From Owenia fusiformis (Eukaryota > Annelida > Polychaeta > Sabellida > Oweniidae): a stretch of DNA of 64,000 nucleotides. The first letter of the stretch is position 1; the number at the start of each line of letters is the position of its first letter. The position numbers were made by a program, and so were the translations under genes. The DNA is taken from the NCBI GenBank assembly GCA_903813345.2, contig CAIIXF020000012.1:533501-597500 (forward strand). The letters are read 5' to 3'. The notes beneath the pieces are model-generated. The model was not told where the DNA came from. It worked only from the letters and a program-made list of their open reading frames with translations, and did no database searches. Positions 1 through 13,441 of this stretch are shown here, one piece after another.

Positions 1-97
1 ATTACTAACGTTTGGAAACTCATCACACGTTTGATGATATTTTAAAACAACAAGCGTAAACAAGACTTTATAAGTGATTGAAAAGGGGAGTTGTGGT

Positions 98-325
98 GTC
101 CAAACTAATATAGGGGAGTGTAACTCAGTTAATTGTTGATTTGTTTCTAAACTAATATAGGGAGTGTAGCTCAGTTAATTGTTGGTTTGTTTCTAAACTA
201 ATACGTATAGGGAGTGTAGCTCAGTTGATTATTTCTGTGTTGTCGAAACAATATTGGGAAATGTAGCTCAGTTGATGATTGCCTTTGTCAAATTAATATT
301 TGGTAGTGTAGCTTAGTTTGCAGTC
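98..325. repeat. Short degenerate tandem repeat, period about 46-51 bp
   Basis: About five imperfect units share the core GGGAGTGTAGCTCAGTTAATT preceded by AAACTAATAT. The first three AAACTAATA starts lie at 102, 149 and 195, and later units diverge. The GTAGCTCAGTT core resembles a tRNA D-arm, but no T-arm box follows, so no tRNA is called. Confidence 0.75.
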
Positions 326-721
326 ATAAAAGTTTCAAGATAAAACAGCAGCTATACAAATTCAATTGCTATCTTACAAGAAACGCTCAATAAATTCATC
401 AGAGGAGATTGACGAGCGTTCGGCGGTGTTTCGCAATGTTGGCATATTATGCGATAGTTGCGAACGTTTGTATGCCTCCCCGGAGCGATTGTGATCATAC
501 GATCCCTAAACCAGCTGAGCAAACTCGTAAGGTATCCACAAATATAAGGTATTCAAGAAACGAGTTGTTAACCTTTTACCAAACTAAATAGACAGCTTTA
601 TTTGGGTTCAAGTCCATCAAACAAATCTCACGAAACCTGGTAATAATTCAAATATTTAAGCAATTAAGAAGCATTAGAATCAGTATGGTTCTAGTATCGC
701 CGTTTGTACGGTTAGAGTAGC
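326..721. other. No gene seen
   Basis: A 60-codon open frame (409-591) has no recognisable motif and no coding context. Nothing else could be supported. Confidence 0.5.
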
Positions 722-2525
722 AACTTTTTCATTCCTTGACTGTCATATCACAACATTTGCATTCCTTGACTGTCATATCACAACATTTGCATTACTTGAC
801 TGTCGCATCACAATGCTGTTGAGTGGTTTTATTCTCCACCAACGTTTGCATTACTTGACTGTCGCATCACAACGCTGTTGAATGGTTCTATTCTCCGCCA
901 ACGTTTGCATTACTTGACTGCCATATCACAACATTTGCATTACTTGACTGTCGCATCACAATGCTGTTGAGTGGTTATATTCTCCACCAACGTTTGCATT
1001 ACTTGACTGTCGCATCACAATGCTGTTGAGTGGTTCTATTCTCCGCCAACGTTTGCATTACTTGACTGTCGCATCACAATGCTGTTGAGTGGTTCTATTC
1101 TCCACAAACATTTGCATTACTTGACTGTCATATCACAATGCTGTTGAGTGGTTCTATTCTCCGCCAACGTTTGCATTACTTGACTGTCGCATCACAATGC
1201 TGTTGAGTGGTTCTATTCTCCGCCAACGTTTGCATTACTTGACTGTCGCATCACAATGCTGTTGAGTGGTTCTATTCTCCGCCAACGTTTGCATTACTTG
1301 ACTGTCATATCACAATGCTGCTGAGTGGTTATATTCTCCACAAACATTTGCATTACTTGACTGTCATATCACAATGCTGTTGAGTGGTTCTATTCTCCGC
1401 CAACGTTTGCATTACTTGACTGTCGCATCACAATGCTGTTGAGTGGTTCTATTCTCCGCCAACGTTTGCATTACTTGACTGTCATATCACAATGCTGCTG
1501 AGTGGTTCTATTCTCCGCCAACGTTTGCATTACTTGACTATCATATCACAATGCTGTTGAGTGGTTCTAATCTCCGCCAACGTTTGCATTACTTAACTGT
1601 AATATCACAATGCTGCTGAGTGGTTCTATTCTCCACCAACGTTTGCATTACTTGACTGTCATATCACAATGCTGTTGAGTGGTTCTGTTCTCCGCCAACA
1701 TTTGCATTACTTGACTGTCATATCACAATGCTGCTGAGTGGTTATATTCTCCACAAACATTTGCATTACTTGACTATCATATCACAATGCTGTTGAGTGG
1801 TTCTATTCTCCGCCAACGTTTGCATTACTTAACTGTAATATCACAATGCTGCTGAGTGGTTCTATTCTCCGCCAACGTTTGCATTACTTGACTGTCATAT
1901 CACAATGCTGTTGAGTGGTTCTATTCTCCACCAACGTTTGCATTACTTGACTGTCATATCACAATGCTGTTGAGTGGTTCTATTCTCCGCCAACGTTTGC
2001 ATTACTTGACTGTCATATCACAATGCTGCTGAGTGGTTCTATTCTCCACCAACGTTTGCATTACTTGACTGTCATATCACAATGCTGTTGAGTTGTTCTG
2101 TTCTCCGCCAACGTTTGCATTACTTGACTGTCATATCACAATGCTGCTGAGTGGTTCTGTTCTCCGCCAACGTTTGCATTACTTGACTGTCATATCACAA
2201 TGCTGTTGAGTGGTTCTATTCTCCACCAACGTTTGCATTACTTGACTGTCGCATCACAATGCTGTTGAGTGGTTCTATTCTCCGCCAACGTTTGCATTAC
2301 TTGACTGTCATATCACAATGCTGTCGAGTGGTTCTATTCTCCGCCAACGTTTGCATTACTTGACTGTCATATCACAATGCTGTTGAGTGGTTCTATTCTC
2401 CGCCAACGTTTACATTACTTGACTGTAATATCACAATGCTGTTGAGTGGTTCTGTTCTCCGCCAACGTTTGCATTACTTGACTGTCATATCACAATGCTG
2501 TTGAGTTGTTCTATTCTCCGCAAAT
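722..2525. repeat. 59-bp minisatellite, about 30 copies
   Basis: Units share CGTTTGCATTACTTGACTGT, then CGCATCACAATGCTGTTGAG, then TGGTTCTATTCTCCGCCAA. Spacing measured between neighbouring units is 59 bp (for example 991 to 1050). The left edge holds shortened units of about 32 bp lacking the TGGTTCTATTCTCC half. Variants (CGCATC/CATATC, CTGTTG/CTGCTG, CCGCC/CCACC) recur in mixed order, as expected from unequal exchange. No coding potential is seen. Confidence 0.97.
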
Positions 2526-3423
2526 CAAATGGGAAGAAGTTACAACAAGAAAGGCATTACAGGTATGTTCATCTATTGCTATTGTCATTAGATGTATGAT
2601 ATATGAGTTGAGATGAAAGAGGTCAAAAGTTTTTGAAAGTTGAAATTACCTGGATGACTAAACCTCATACAGTTTATACGGGTATCTCATTCCTGAAACA
2701 AATGAGTTGATATTGATTATCACATTTAGTTGCTGATATAATTTTGAATTAAGGTAGATGTTAATTTTCCACCCTAGTCTATGATATTTCTATGATTTAC
2801 ATATATTACAATATCATCTCTTGAAAGTGGGTTTCTTCTTTTCGGCTTCGTTGAAGTACTTAACAGTACGTATATCCTACATATTTACTGTACTTAAGGT
2901 TTTCTACATGTCGATCTCTGAGATAAACAAACACTACACAACTGTTTTGAAGAAGCGGTTATCAGCTTCAAAAACTAACAAGAAAGAGAGCAACATTGAA
3001 CAACAAACCGAGTGAACTGTTTAGGAAATACCTGTGCTTGTACATCTGATACATGTACGCGTATAAAGCATATTGCAAGTACACCCAGATATCCCAAAAC
3101 TGAGATGAGCACAATTTACACTTGATGGACCAATCAGTGCAACTATAGATGAGACTTGCTAGTTAAACAGTCCGCCTAAAATGAACATTACCTAATAGTT
3201 CAAACCTAGCATCAATCATTGATTCTGGTATCCTTTCTTAGAATATGTTGCCGGTCATTAAAAAGAGCTTCACCCACTCTCTTTCATCATGATCTAGCTT
3301 AACCTTAGTAAGTTGCAGTTAGTGCATTTCTGATTTCAAACGTTGCCGAATTTATTAAATTGCAATTGCTTTATAGCTGTACTAGTAAGAAAGTGATTAT
3401 TACTTCCATCTTATTGTCTTAGG
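2526..3423. other. No gene seen between two minisatellites
   Basis: AT-rich single-copy-looking DNA. One 64-codon frame (2821-3015, TTG start) has no recognisable domain. Confidence 0.5.
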
Positions 3424-4160
3424 GTATGATTGCTTATATCACTGTCACACGTCATTGGGATTCACACGAATATTTACAAATTACTTATATCACTGTCACA
3501 CGTCATTGGGATTCACACATATATTTACAAATTACTTATATCACTGTCACACGTCATTGGGATTCACACGAATATCTACAAATTGCTTATATCACTGTCA
3601 CACGTCATTGGGATTCACACATATATTTACAAATTACTTATATCACTGCTACACGTCATTGGGATTCACACGAATATTTACAATTTGCTTATATCGCTGT
3701 CACACGTCATTGGGATTCACACGAATATTTACAAATTACTTATATCACTGTCACACGTCATTGGGATTCACACGAATATTTACAAATTACTTATATCACT
3801 GCCACACTTCATTGGGATTCACACGACTATTCACAATTTACTTATATCACTTCCACACGTCATTGGGATTCACACGAATATTTACAAATTACTTATATCG
3901 CTGTCACACGTCATTGGGGTTTACACGAATGTTTACAAATTGCTTATATCACTGTCACACGTCATTGGGATTCACACGAATATTTACAAATTACTTATAT
4001 CACTGCCACACGTCATTGGGATTCACACGAATATTTACAAATTGCTTATATCACTGTCACACGTCATTGGGATTCACAGGAATATCAACAAATTGCTTAT
4101 ATCACTGTCACACGTCATTGGGATTCACATGAATATATCACGGCCACACGTCATTGAGAT
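3424..4160. repeat. 51-bp minisatellite, about 14 copies
   Basis: Units read ATTACTTATATCACTGTCAC then ACGTCATTGGGATTCACACG then AATATTTACAA, 51 bp. Because 51 is a multiple of three and the unit has no stop in any forward frame, all three plus-strand frames stay open for 225-269 codons (17-residue peptide repeat). There is no flanking exon-like sequence and no signal peptide, so I treat the open frames as a by-product of the array, not a gene. Confidence 0.96.
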
Positions 4161-4584
4161 TCACATGTACATCCATCCATATTTGACTGGCTGTTTAAAG
4201 AAACTGCCAAATCATTCATTCAAAGCTAATAACTTGTAACTTTATCATATTGGTTACACATTTGCTTCTGCGATCCTGGTGAATTCAGACAGATATCGCC
4301 CTAAGTTCTAAAGAGAAAAAACATAAATAAAACGTGCTTTCCATCTTTCAATATGCTCATCAAAGATTTGGTCTGGGCGTATATATGATAAGGGTATTCA
4401 TCCTGAAGTGTTTGCATCATGGTGTGTACTGGGTGAATGGAGATACGTTAACTTTATAAATCAAAAACGATCACAAAATGTTATAAATGAGTGAAAGGCA
4501 CTTGAAAATTTTACGAAAAATAGAGGGTAATAAGTCCCAACAGAAAGGGACCTCCATCTTCATATTATGTTACGTCTATAATAT
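4161..4584. other. No gene seen
   Basis: AT-rich spacer between the 51-bp array and the TACAA tract. No motif recognised. Confidence 0.5.
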
Positions 4585-4965
4585 ATTTACAATACAATGT
4601 AATACAATACAATACAATATAACACAACACAATACAATACAATACAGCACAACATAATACAGTATGCTACAATTAATACAATACAATTTGCACAATACAA
4701 CACACTTCGACATAATACAATAGACTACAATACAATACAATACAATATAATACAATACAATACACTACAACATAATACACCAGGCTACAATACAATACAC
4801 ATCAACATAATACAACAGACTATTAATAACTATAATTCAATACAATACAGAACAGCATAATACACGAGACTGTTATACAATACAACAAAATAAGACAATA
4901 CAATACACTACAACATAATACAAAAGACTACAATGTAATACGATACAATACATTGTAGTCTTCCA
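4585..4965. repeat. Degenerate TACAA pentanucleotide tract
   Basis: Long runs of AATACAATACAATAC are interspersed with variants (CACTACAACATAATACA, CAGACTACAA). The basic period is 5 bp, with a weak longer period of about 35-60 bp marked by CTACAACATAATAC. It is a low-complexity microsatellite without coding content. Confidence 0.93.
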
Positions 4966-5954
4966 CTTGTCTTACATTAGAAGATAACGCCAATCAGCCG
5001 TGTTTCTGATTCACTTCAGTTCTTTAATTCCTCTTCTATTAATTCATCTTAAGGCTACAGATTCTTTCCACTTACGAGAAAGATAAAACACAAATGAAAA
5101 AACTATCAAATTGAAAACCCCACAAAAGGCAACATTTTGGTTAACACAAATAGTAGGCAATGTCAGTTGAGAAAACACAAATCTCAACACTTTTAGTAGA
5201 CAACTAAAGTAGGCATTTTCAGTTGAGAAAAACACACAAGGAGTTTATTAAATGAATTATTTTTCATTGAGCAGGATACTAAAACGTCTAGGTACGAGGT
5301 CATGCAAGTAGCTCTATGAACGGTTGCAAAAAGATGAAATTCGAATCAAAACGTAAGCTCAAAGGAGTCGATCATCAATAATATACAGGATGTAGACGTG
5401 TATCGTTACATTATCAACTACGTGCATAATGCATTTTTAAAACACGTGTTGATACAAAATCAAACCACTTATATCAGTACGCTTGTATATTTTCATTTGG
5501 ATATTTCACGAGTACATAATCAATTTACTTGTATAATTACATTATCATTATACTTGTACATTGAATAACATTATTGATATACTTATTGTATTATATAATT
5601 ACTTGTATACTGGGCTAATTACATTATCAATTTACTAGATACGATTGTACAATTAATTACATTATCGGAGTAAACACCACTGTGTAAATAACGTTTAGAT
5701 CACATTTCACAGTGAACATGCAACTTATCTTTGCAGATGTTAGAATCGTATACGAGCACTAGAGCATTTTGACATTACCAACATTACAAACATTTGCAAA
5801 TTTCTTATTTTATATGAATCAAATCAAAATGAAGATCCAATAGACCACTATATCATATAGTGCTAAAGATATTTGCTTGCGTTCTAAAAGCAATCTGATC
5901 TTCACAGTAATAATTATCTTCTGTGCCGCATATGCGCATCACTCTTTTGTTCTT
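4966..5954. other. AT-rich DNA with loose repeats, no gene
   Basis: Between about 5400 and 5665 the phrase ATTACATTATCAATTTACTTGTA recurs in degraded form five or six times. This is probably an old, decayed minisatellite. A 63-codon minus-strand frame (5044-5235) shows no known motif. Confidence 0.5.
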
Positions 5955-6722
5955 ATATTTATATTACATAGACTTTTATATTAACAGTTTCTTCTACCTT
6001 AAGTACAGGCACTTCTATATTAACAATTGCTTCAACCTTAAATACATTACACTTTTATATTAACAGTTTCTTCTACCTCAAATACATAGACTTTTATATT
6101 AACAGTTTATTCGACCTCAAGTACATAGACTTTTATATTAATAGTTTCTTCGACCTCAAATACAAAGACTTTTATATATTAATATAGTTTCTTCTACCTC
6201 AAATACGTAGACTTTTATATTAATAGTTTCTTCTACCTTAAATGCATATGCTTTTATATTAACAGTTTCTTCTACCTTAAATACATTGCACTTTTATATT
6301 AACAGTTTCTTCTACCTCAAATACGTAGACTTTTATATTAACAGTTTCTTCTACCTTAAATGCATATGCTTTTATATTAACAGTTTCTTCTACCTTAAAT
6401 ACATAGCCTTTTATATTAAAAGTTTCTTCTACCTTAAATGCATATGCTTTTATATTAACAGTTTCTTCTGCCTTAAATGCATATGCTTTTATATTAACAG
6501 TTTCTTCTGCCTTAAATGCATATGCTTTTATATTAATAGTTTCTTCTATCTTAAATACATATGCTTTTATATTAATAGTTTCTTCTATCTTAAATACATT
6601 GCACTTTTATATTAACAGTTTCTTCTATCTTAAATACATATGCGTTTATATTAACAGTTTCTTCTATCTTAAATACATACACTTTTATATTAACAGTTTC
6701 TTCTACCTTAAATACAGGCACT
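5955..6722. repeat. 39-bp minisatellite, about 19 copies
   Basis: Units read ACTTTTATATTAACAGTTTC then TTCTACCTTAAATACATAG, 39 bp. The period is 13 codons, giving a spurious hydrophobic repeat frame (6286-6615). Common variants alternate ACATAG, GCATATG and ACATTGC at the 3' end of the unit. Some units at the left are interrupted by 1-4 bp insertions (near 6175). Confidence 0.96.
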
Positions 6723-9243
6723 TACGTATGTTTAAACCTGTTGAAATACATAAACTTGCATAAATACAAATAAATAATGGAAAGTGATTTTAATAGAAGA
6801 ACGCGACGCGTTGTCATTTTTTTTATCAATTTGCGAAATTTCCCATTTTTCTGGTAAAAACATTAACCATGTTGGCTGGTTTTACGTCAGTACAAACATC
6901 ATCACCTTATTAAATAATATTTGCAGAAATGTGCAATGATATCAGTCGATTCAGTGAAATGTTTACTTTCCCAGATTAAGAAATACAGAAAAGCCTTGAA
7001 AGATGCAGTGTCGCAAAATCGTATAATTAATGTCGATATGCAGAACAATTGACTTTAAATACTATTCAAAGTACATTATAAAATCAGGCCAAATATATAT
7101 AATTGTAAACCATGTAAACAATAATGATATCGAGTGAATAAACCTTCGAGAGCGAATTGAACAGTAACTATATTTGGAAGTACCTGTAGGTTTATATAAT
7201 GCGTTAGTTGCGTTAGTTCCCCCGAAGGTTCAATAAGTCAATTTTATACATTACTGCAAGGGAAGAGCACAAACTTAACTTAAGCAAAAATGTTAAACAT
7301 TTAGAATATTGAAATGTTTCGTTTTCCTCGCCAAAATACCGAACGTACTCCTTGCCTTACCCATTTTACGACCGAGACAGATATCTATATGAGGATCTAA
7401 GCAGTTGTACGAGCTCGTAAAATCTGATTGTTAATCTTAAAATACCAACTGACAAAACAGAAATGTGACAAGTTATAACAAATGAGGGAGGCCGACCAAA
7501 AGTTGAAATTGGAAGAAAATTATGACGTTAGATTGCATCTTAATGGGCATCCAATAAGAATTACATTCTACAATAATAGGGCTCCGCTTCATCATTGTAC
7601 TTCGCATTGTTTTACTTAGCTAGAAACACTTAGATTGTTTCAATTAACACCCTTGCAAACGAATTCTTCTCGCAATAAATATCACTAGTATGTGGACAGA
7701 GCATTAGCATGGTACATGTACATGCATAGTAGTATGTAAAACTATATAAGGTGTTGTTCGACGCTGATCGTTTAACAAATGCAATATCCAACCTATTCCA
7801 CATACAATCAAAATTATTGAAGTCTGGAAGATTGACTAAAATTTATTCCGAAGATCGTCTTTTTCTGGAATAGCCAACACTATATCAACATATTCGTGCT
7901 ACAAATCCGATCTCCTTGAATTGAACAGGTTGTGGCTGAGAATATCATTCTATTCTAATGACCAGAATTGCACAGGTTGTGGCTGAGAATATCATTCTAT
8001 ACTAACAGTTATACATATGCTAATCATTATATCTAATTCTCTTGATATCAAGTAGTACATGACGCTGACAATCAAACCAGAACATAATGAAAAATAGAAA
8101 GAATGATACGTTTCATTGGATTACATTGAAGCTCGAATGCTTACAAGAGGGGCGTCATTAGAATATTTTAATTGCTATATGGAAATGCTTGCGAAAAACT
8201 GCGAAAATCACTGTAACGGTGAATTTAAATAAAAGATTTAGCACATGATTATTGCTGCCATTTTGAATGTTGACAACACTAGTGCTGTATAATTAGTGTA
8301 TATGTAGAAAGTGGATTCATAATATAACTATATTATACTTGATAATCCATACCTTTAACACTGAAAACAATTACCAGGTTGATGTAGTCTTACATGACAT
8401 GTTGAATCTCAGACATTTTTGATTTATATCTTCTCCAATGATGTTGCATTCAATCACGAAACGCTCATCACGAGACACCGCAAAACAAATATTATCCTCT
8501 TTGTGTCAAGAAGAAAAATGTTTTACAACATGTTCTGACTTGCGAGAAAGTAAAGTCATATCAGGCAATTTTTATTTCATCTTAAAATTTTAGAAAAACA
8601 ACTAATTCACAAAAATACAGTTGAAGAACATACTAAAAACGTACTTACATATAACACAATGACACGCGGTATAAATAACAGTTAATTCGGGGGTTTGTTG
8701 CATATCAATGTCAAAGAAGTAACATATTCAAAGTGATACTTACACGCGCCCTGTATATTAATGATTTTACTAAAATGTATCTTGTATTGCCTTCAATTTT
8801 TACTTTACTGCGCCCTCTATTCTCTATCTTTGCCTATACGGGGTTTTTGCTAACAATATTCTAAAAATTGCTTAATGAATCTATTCTATGTCTGGTAGAA
8901 CACTAGAAATGAATGTAAAATGTGTTTTACGTTCAGAAATACGGAAATAAACCCACTCCACAATTTGCAACTTAAGTGTACTCTGTTTCCCTTTTAAACG
9001 TGGTCACGTGGTAGGGCAGTGTGATAATTGATCACAAGAGACCCGTTTTAAATATTCAGATCCACTCAGATCAGGAACATGTTTTATAAACAAAACTGAC
9101 CCCAGGATGTACCTAGTAAATTCTGGGCTGTCGGCATTGTGAAATACTGCGCTCAACATCGTTTTGAGAATATATTTTGGATGAACATACTAAAAACGTA
9201 CATCATTATCTATTAGACAAAACATATAAAATATCAACATGTC
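6723..9243. other. AT-rich DNA, no gene recognised
   Basis: No open frame with recognisable protein content. The only structure noted is a local direct duplication of about 34 bp (ACAGGTTGTGGCTGAGAATA followed by TCATTCTAT) near 7926 and 7972, offset 46 bp. Confidence 0.5.
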
Positions 9244-9474
9244 GTGGATGATTATACACCAAGATACGTGCATGATAACATGTACGACTTATTGGGTACT
9301 AGTCCCAACAACGCTAGTCCGGGGCCTCGTTTCTTATCTAACATGTCTTACTCAATGTACGGCTATCTAAGAAAGATCAGAATAATAAAGAAGGCCGAAC
9401 TGGGTACGTGTATATGTACAATACATTGTATGTATTTTATATTGGCGGACTGTGAAATGCTAATCTCAAGATAA
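9244..9474 (+). CDS. Unrecognised open frame, possible exon
   Basis: A 76-codon frame with mixed composition (residues include LLGTSPNNASPGPRF and SMYGYLRKIRIIKKAELG). It is not derived from any tandem array here. It begins with GTG, not ATG. Upstream in frame, TATCTATTAG at about 9214 could be a splice acceptor, and GGGTACGTG at about 9403 could be a donor just after AELG. No domain is recognised and no neighbouring exon was found. It could equally be chance or a transposon remnant. Confidence 0.15.
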   Translation: MDDYTPRYVHDNMYDLLGTSPNNASPGPRFLSNMSYSMYGYLRKIRIIKKAELGTCICTIHCMYFILADCEMLISR

Positions 9475-9521
9475 TCAAAATATGCCACACATGTAGGTAG
9501 ACTAAATCGTGTAAATCTTGT

Positions 9522-10261
9522 AAAGGAGTGGTATCGATATGGAAAACTCATATGTTTTTCTCTTAAACCAATCATTGAAAACATTCTGTAAAAACACAGT
9601 ATTTTATGTAATGTTGACTGATTGACAACAATTTAATCCGAAAATTATTTAGAAATATTTTATATAACTGTTTTTGTTAACATTTTTTTGTTTTTTTTAC
9701 TTCAATTGTTTTTGCTCCTTTCTACCAATTCTTGAGAATGAAATAAAATGTCTTTCCGAACCTTGTTGGAACAAAATAGCATATACAACATGTTTTTAAA
9801 CCTCTCAATATTATAGTTATACAAAGGAATTTTTGGTTGATTTTAAAAAAGTATTCAAAAAATTAAAACAAAATCCCCCAAAATAGATAAAAATCAAGAT
9901 AAACCTTTTATTTCATTAACAAGATACTTTTTTAAAATCAACCAAAATTCCCTTTGTACAATTACAATATTGAGAGACCTAAACATGTTGTGTTTATGTC
10001 GTTTTGTTCCAATGAGGTTCGGAGAGATGTTTCATTTCACTCTGGAAACATGATACCAAGAACAAAACAAGTGTTTGATGTGTTTTCTAAAACAATATAG
10101 ATGAAAGTATATATGAAAGTATATATATATATTTCAAATTATATTGTTACCATTCAAAAGATGACCATTTAATTGACGATGTGTTAAATTTTTAGATTTT
10201 TTATGACTGGTTTTAGAGAAACGTGTGTTCAAAAAGTTCTCCATATCGATACCACTCCTTT
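9522..10261. mobile_element. 740-bp foldback (long inverted repeat) element
   Basis: The left end AAAGGAGTGGTATCGATATG is mirrored by CATATCGATACCACTCCTTT ending at 10261. A second paired block lies further in: about 9750-9855 (TCTTTCCGAACCTTGTTGGA ... TTTTTGGTTGATTTTAAAAA) pairs with about 9925-10030. The arms are imperfect but extend over most of the element, leaving a short central loop near 9870-9900. No transposase is present, so this looks like a non-autonomous foldback or palindromic MITE. No clear target duplication could be fixed. Confidence 0.85.
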
Positions 10262-10913
10262 GTAAATGTATACATCTTGTAATATCATATAATTTTAGGG
10301 AATAATCATTTGATTTCAGATTTTACTGTCAGTCTCTGAAAGAAAGAAGATTTTAAAGGCCCCATGTGAAGTTTAAACCACTTTGGCGTATATTGTAGAT
10401 ATCAATATCGTAGAAAAATTGTGACACACACGCATGATATATGATCATACTCTAGAATTTTCAATTGCAACATTTTTCTATTTATTCAATTTTCTTTGAT
10501 ATTGCAGTTCAGTCCACAAAAAATTCAGATAATGGTAAAATGATAATTTGTGAAAATGTTAAAGATAACAATATGTAATACCTATGTATGATTAATTTTG
10601 GCTTGACACGATCATGATCTGTACACTGTGTGCGTCATGATTTTTTTTTTCTCTACTTGAGACATCATTGCTGAGAATACAGTATCTCATACCATGCAAT
10701 ATATGCCCTTCAAATCGAAAATGTAAACACTATGGTCAACGTAGCTAATTTTATCGAGTCCCTTTAACGTATAGCGTTTAGCGTATATAGCCTTTTTATT
10801 TTTTGGTGAAGCCACTCAGTAAAATTACGATTTCTCTGCAACCTGATGTCAAATCAAGATCTTTCAAGTATCTATGCGTTCATGACACGTTTTGGCGTAC
10901 GGGATTAACAATA
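10262..10913. other. No gene seen
   Basis: AT-rich spacer between two transposable elements. No recognisable content. Confidence 0.5.
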
Positions 10914-11072
10914 GAGAGGTTAAGCTACACGTATAAATGCAAACCGTGAACCTGAACGCGTAAGTCCACGCTCAAGTACACGTTTAAGAAAATTTTCTGT
11001 TAAGCTACACGTCCGAAACCATGCCAGTGGACGTGGAGATATATTTATGTGGTGACTATGTCTAAGGGTCAC

Positions 11073-11139
11073 GTCTCTATGGCGCAATGGTTAGCACCTG
11101 GGACTCGTGTCCGATGGGCCTGGGTTCGAATCTATTCTC
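11073..11139 (+). ncRNA. tRNA-derived (SINE-like) segment with A and B boxes
   Basis: An A box TGGCGCAATGGTTAGCAC (11080-11097) and B box GGTTCGAATC (11123-11132) are spaced as in tRNA genes, and the 5' GTCTCTATGGCGCAATGG resembles a tRNA-Arg head. The acceptor and T stems do not close well, so this is a tRNA relic, not a working tRNA. It lies inside the 1,345-bp element, suggesting that a SINE was captured by, or helped form, that element. Confidence 0.7.
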
Positions 11140-11226
11140 AATAAAACATTTTTTTAGGATACCATCGGATTCCGATGGAAGCCATTGGTTTCTATTGATT
11201 TTCAAAAAATACCTAAAATACACTAA

Positions 11227-11322
11227 GACCTGAATCGATTGCAAATTATATAATCTCACAATATGACACAAATGGTACATCACATCAGATGTGCAAATAT
11301 AAGTTTGCAATCGATTCAGGTC
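11227..11322. repeat. Hairpin with 19-bp arms
   Basis: GACCTGAATCGATTGCAAA and TTTGCAATCGATTCAGGTC face each other across about 58 bp. The same hairpin recurs near 19150-19245 and 28773-28853 as part of a shared module. Confidence 0.9.
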
Positions 11323-12258
11323 ATACTTCAAATTAAAAGATTATACATTTTTCATCATTTTTTCTTACAAAATGGCTATAGAAAAATGCTTCAGAAGCAA
11401 CTTTTACACTTATGAAATCCCATACAACTTTGGAAATACAAAGATTATACTGTTATGTTTCATTAATTAATGACATATTTGGATAAGATGTAGGGATGTG
11501 TAGGATGCAAATGGATTTTGACAGACACAAAAAGACTTCATGGTTTGGCATCTCTACCCCTGTACACATTATGATTGAATATTGGCCCTAATAAGTGGCC
11601 CATTCATCAATACAGCGCTGAATATAGGTCAACAAGATACTAGTGTACATATAAATGTAATAATAAAAGCAGTATATTTATTTTGAAAAATCAGATGAAT
11701 TTATTTTTGTTCATGGGGAGATCATAATGGAGGGCGCACTAGATCCTTTCTTGCCCTGGTTGTCATTTCATTTCGTTTAGTATACATATTGTACCGTAAG
11801 CCCTGGACGTCAAATTGGTCTTGGCTATTTCTATTGTGCGGAATGAACAAACGATCACATTTGAAGTTGTCATTTACCCATTAAAATGTATTCTTACTTC
11901 CAATTAAGGATTGGGATTTACCAATATAACAAGCAAGATTGTCTGTATCAAATATGGGCTCCAGGGCCATCGTAATGAGCGACGTGTAATCACTCATCTA
12001 CATGTAAAAACCTGTAACTTTCACGCTTACCTGTAGAAAGTAGACTAATCTGACGTCATTTTCCTGCGTGCGCATAGAAGTACACGTTCATGCTTTGTTG
12101 CATACGCGTCTGTAAATTGCACGAATATGATAATCTCATGTAAAAATCTGTAAACTTCACGCTGGCCCACAGGAAATTAACAAATCTGACGTCATTTATC
12201 TGCGCGTGCATTGAAGTTCACGTTCAAGTTTTGTTAAATACGTGTAGCTTAACCTCTT

Positions 12259-13441
12259 TAACTGTCTACCCAACATTTGCACGCGAAATTGACTTAATAT
12301 ATGACTGAAATCGGGAAGACAAAATTTGACATGCACAAACAAAATTGCTTGTGAAAACTATTTACAAAAGTGTTCCAGAGACTCTAATCTACTTGGCTAG
12401 GGTTTTATTTGAAGATACACTGCCTTATTAAGCAGGTAGATAAAGAACACGGAAGCAAATGCTGTGTTGAACATTTTCTATATTTCAGTTTGAACATGTT
12501 ATTACATGTCAAGTAGTCCAGTGTTTTATATGGGGATTATATGTACTTTACTTGTTTATATGAACGTATTAAATCATTACATGAAATCTGCAGTCTTCCG
12601 GGTTTTATCTGGGTTTGTATTTCCGACTTTAAAACAAACCTTACCTTAATGGATTTGTGTCTCGGGAACATTTTTGTAAATAGTTATTATAAACAGTTCT
12701 GAAAGAATATCACATATTTTTGTCTTCCCGACTTCAGTCATAAATTACGTCAATTTCGCGTGCAAACCTTGGGTAGACGTTGTCATTACCGGATGCCCAA
12801 ACGAGTCAGGAACACATAGATACTCGAATGATGTTGGTTGGACATCAGGGTGCAGAGAAATCGTAATTTTACTGAGTGGCTTCACGAAAAAATAAGTTCC
12901 GCAATTCAATTAGGACTAATTATGCATATTTTCAGTCCATAATAATAGTTTAGTATCGTTACGTCTGCACCATTTAAATAATTTTGATCGGCATGACATA
13001 ATAGTGCTAGTAATAGATAAATACTTAAACTTATGATTGTGTTGTATTGATGAGAACGGCAATAATGCATACTTTTCTCTAACTTTTAGTCCCGTCCAAG
13101 CATCCCAGGCCAAGCATTTGGCTTGTAGTGCTGTGGAGTTATGCGATATATTTCACTATATCAGTCATTAAATTAGTCTATAAAAATAACTGAAGGTAGA
13201 TATTTCACCAGAATGTAAACGTTTGCACTTGAGGCACAAATTGTTTGGCTTTGAAGGATAGATCATCTGCAAGTTGCAACAAGTGGTTCGAGTAGCAATT
13301 AAAGAAAACCAGAGTCCCGTGGTGCACGAGGTTAAATTTAAACATGATTCATAACGTATGAATAATTAAACGTTCAGCTCTGTCTAATATTCCGTCTAGT
13401 ACTATCGCCACTGGAACGAAACAAAAGTGTTCGTATTAACG
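12259..13441. other. No gene seen
   Basis: AT-rich DNA between the 1,345-bp element and the next minisatellite. A 65-codon minus frame (12916-13113) has no recognised motif. Phrases around 12270-12330 (CCCAACATTTGCACGCGAAATTGAC) recur inverted near 12735-12775, so an old inverted-repeat element of about 500 bp may lie at 12265-12785. Confidence 0.5.

Larger units (their letters stand above)
10914..12258 (+). mobile_element. 1,345-bp TA-flanked inverted-repeat element, copy 1
   Basis: Ends GAGAGGTTAAGCTACACG and CGTGTAGCTTAACCTCTT are inverted repeats flanked by TA on both sides, as in Tc1/mariner-type insertions. A second copy of exactly the same length lies inverted at 27808-29152. From the left it holds the terminal repeat, a subterminal repeat of the terminal motif near 11001, a tRNA-like segment, and a module of about 590 bp also found at 19085-19674. 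The right part carries two related blocks of roughly 110-120 bp (from about 12000 and 12136) with CTGACGTCATTT. There is no transposase frame, so it is non-autonomous and composite. Confidence 0.88.

Noticed and set aside
722-2525. Possible CRISPR-like array of repeats
   Set aside because: The whole 59-bp unit is repeated with no unique spacers, and the window is a eukaryotic chromosome end.
11073-11139. Functional tRNA gene
   Set aside because: The A and B boxes are good, but the acceptor and T stems do not pair, and the copy at 28926 has different spacing.
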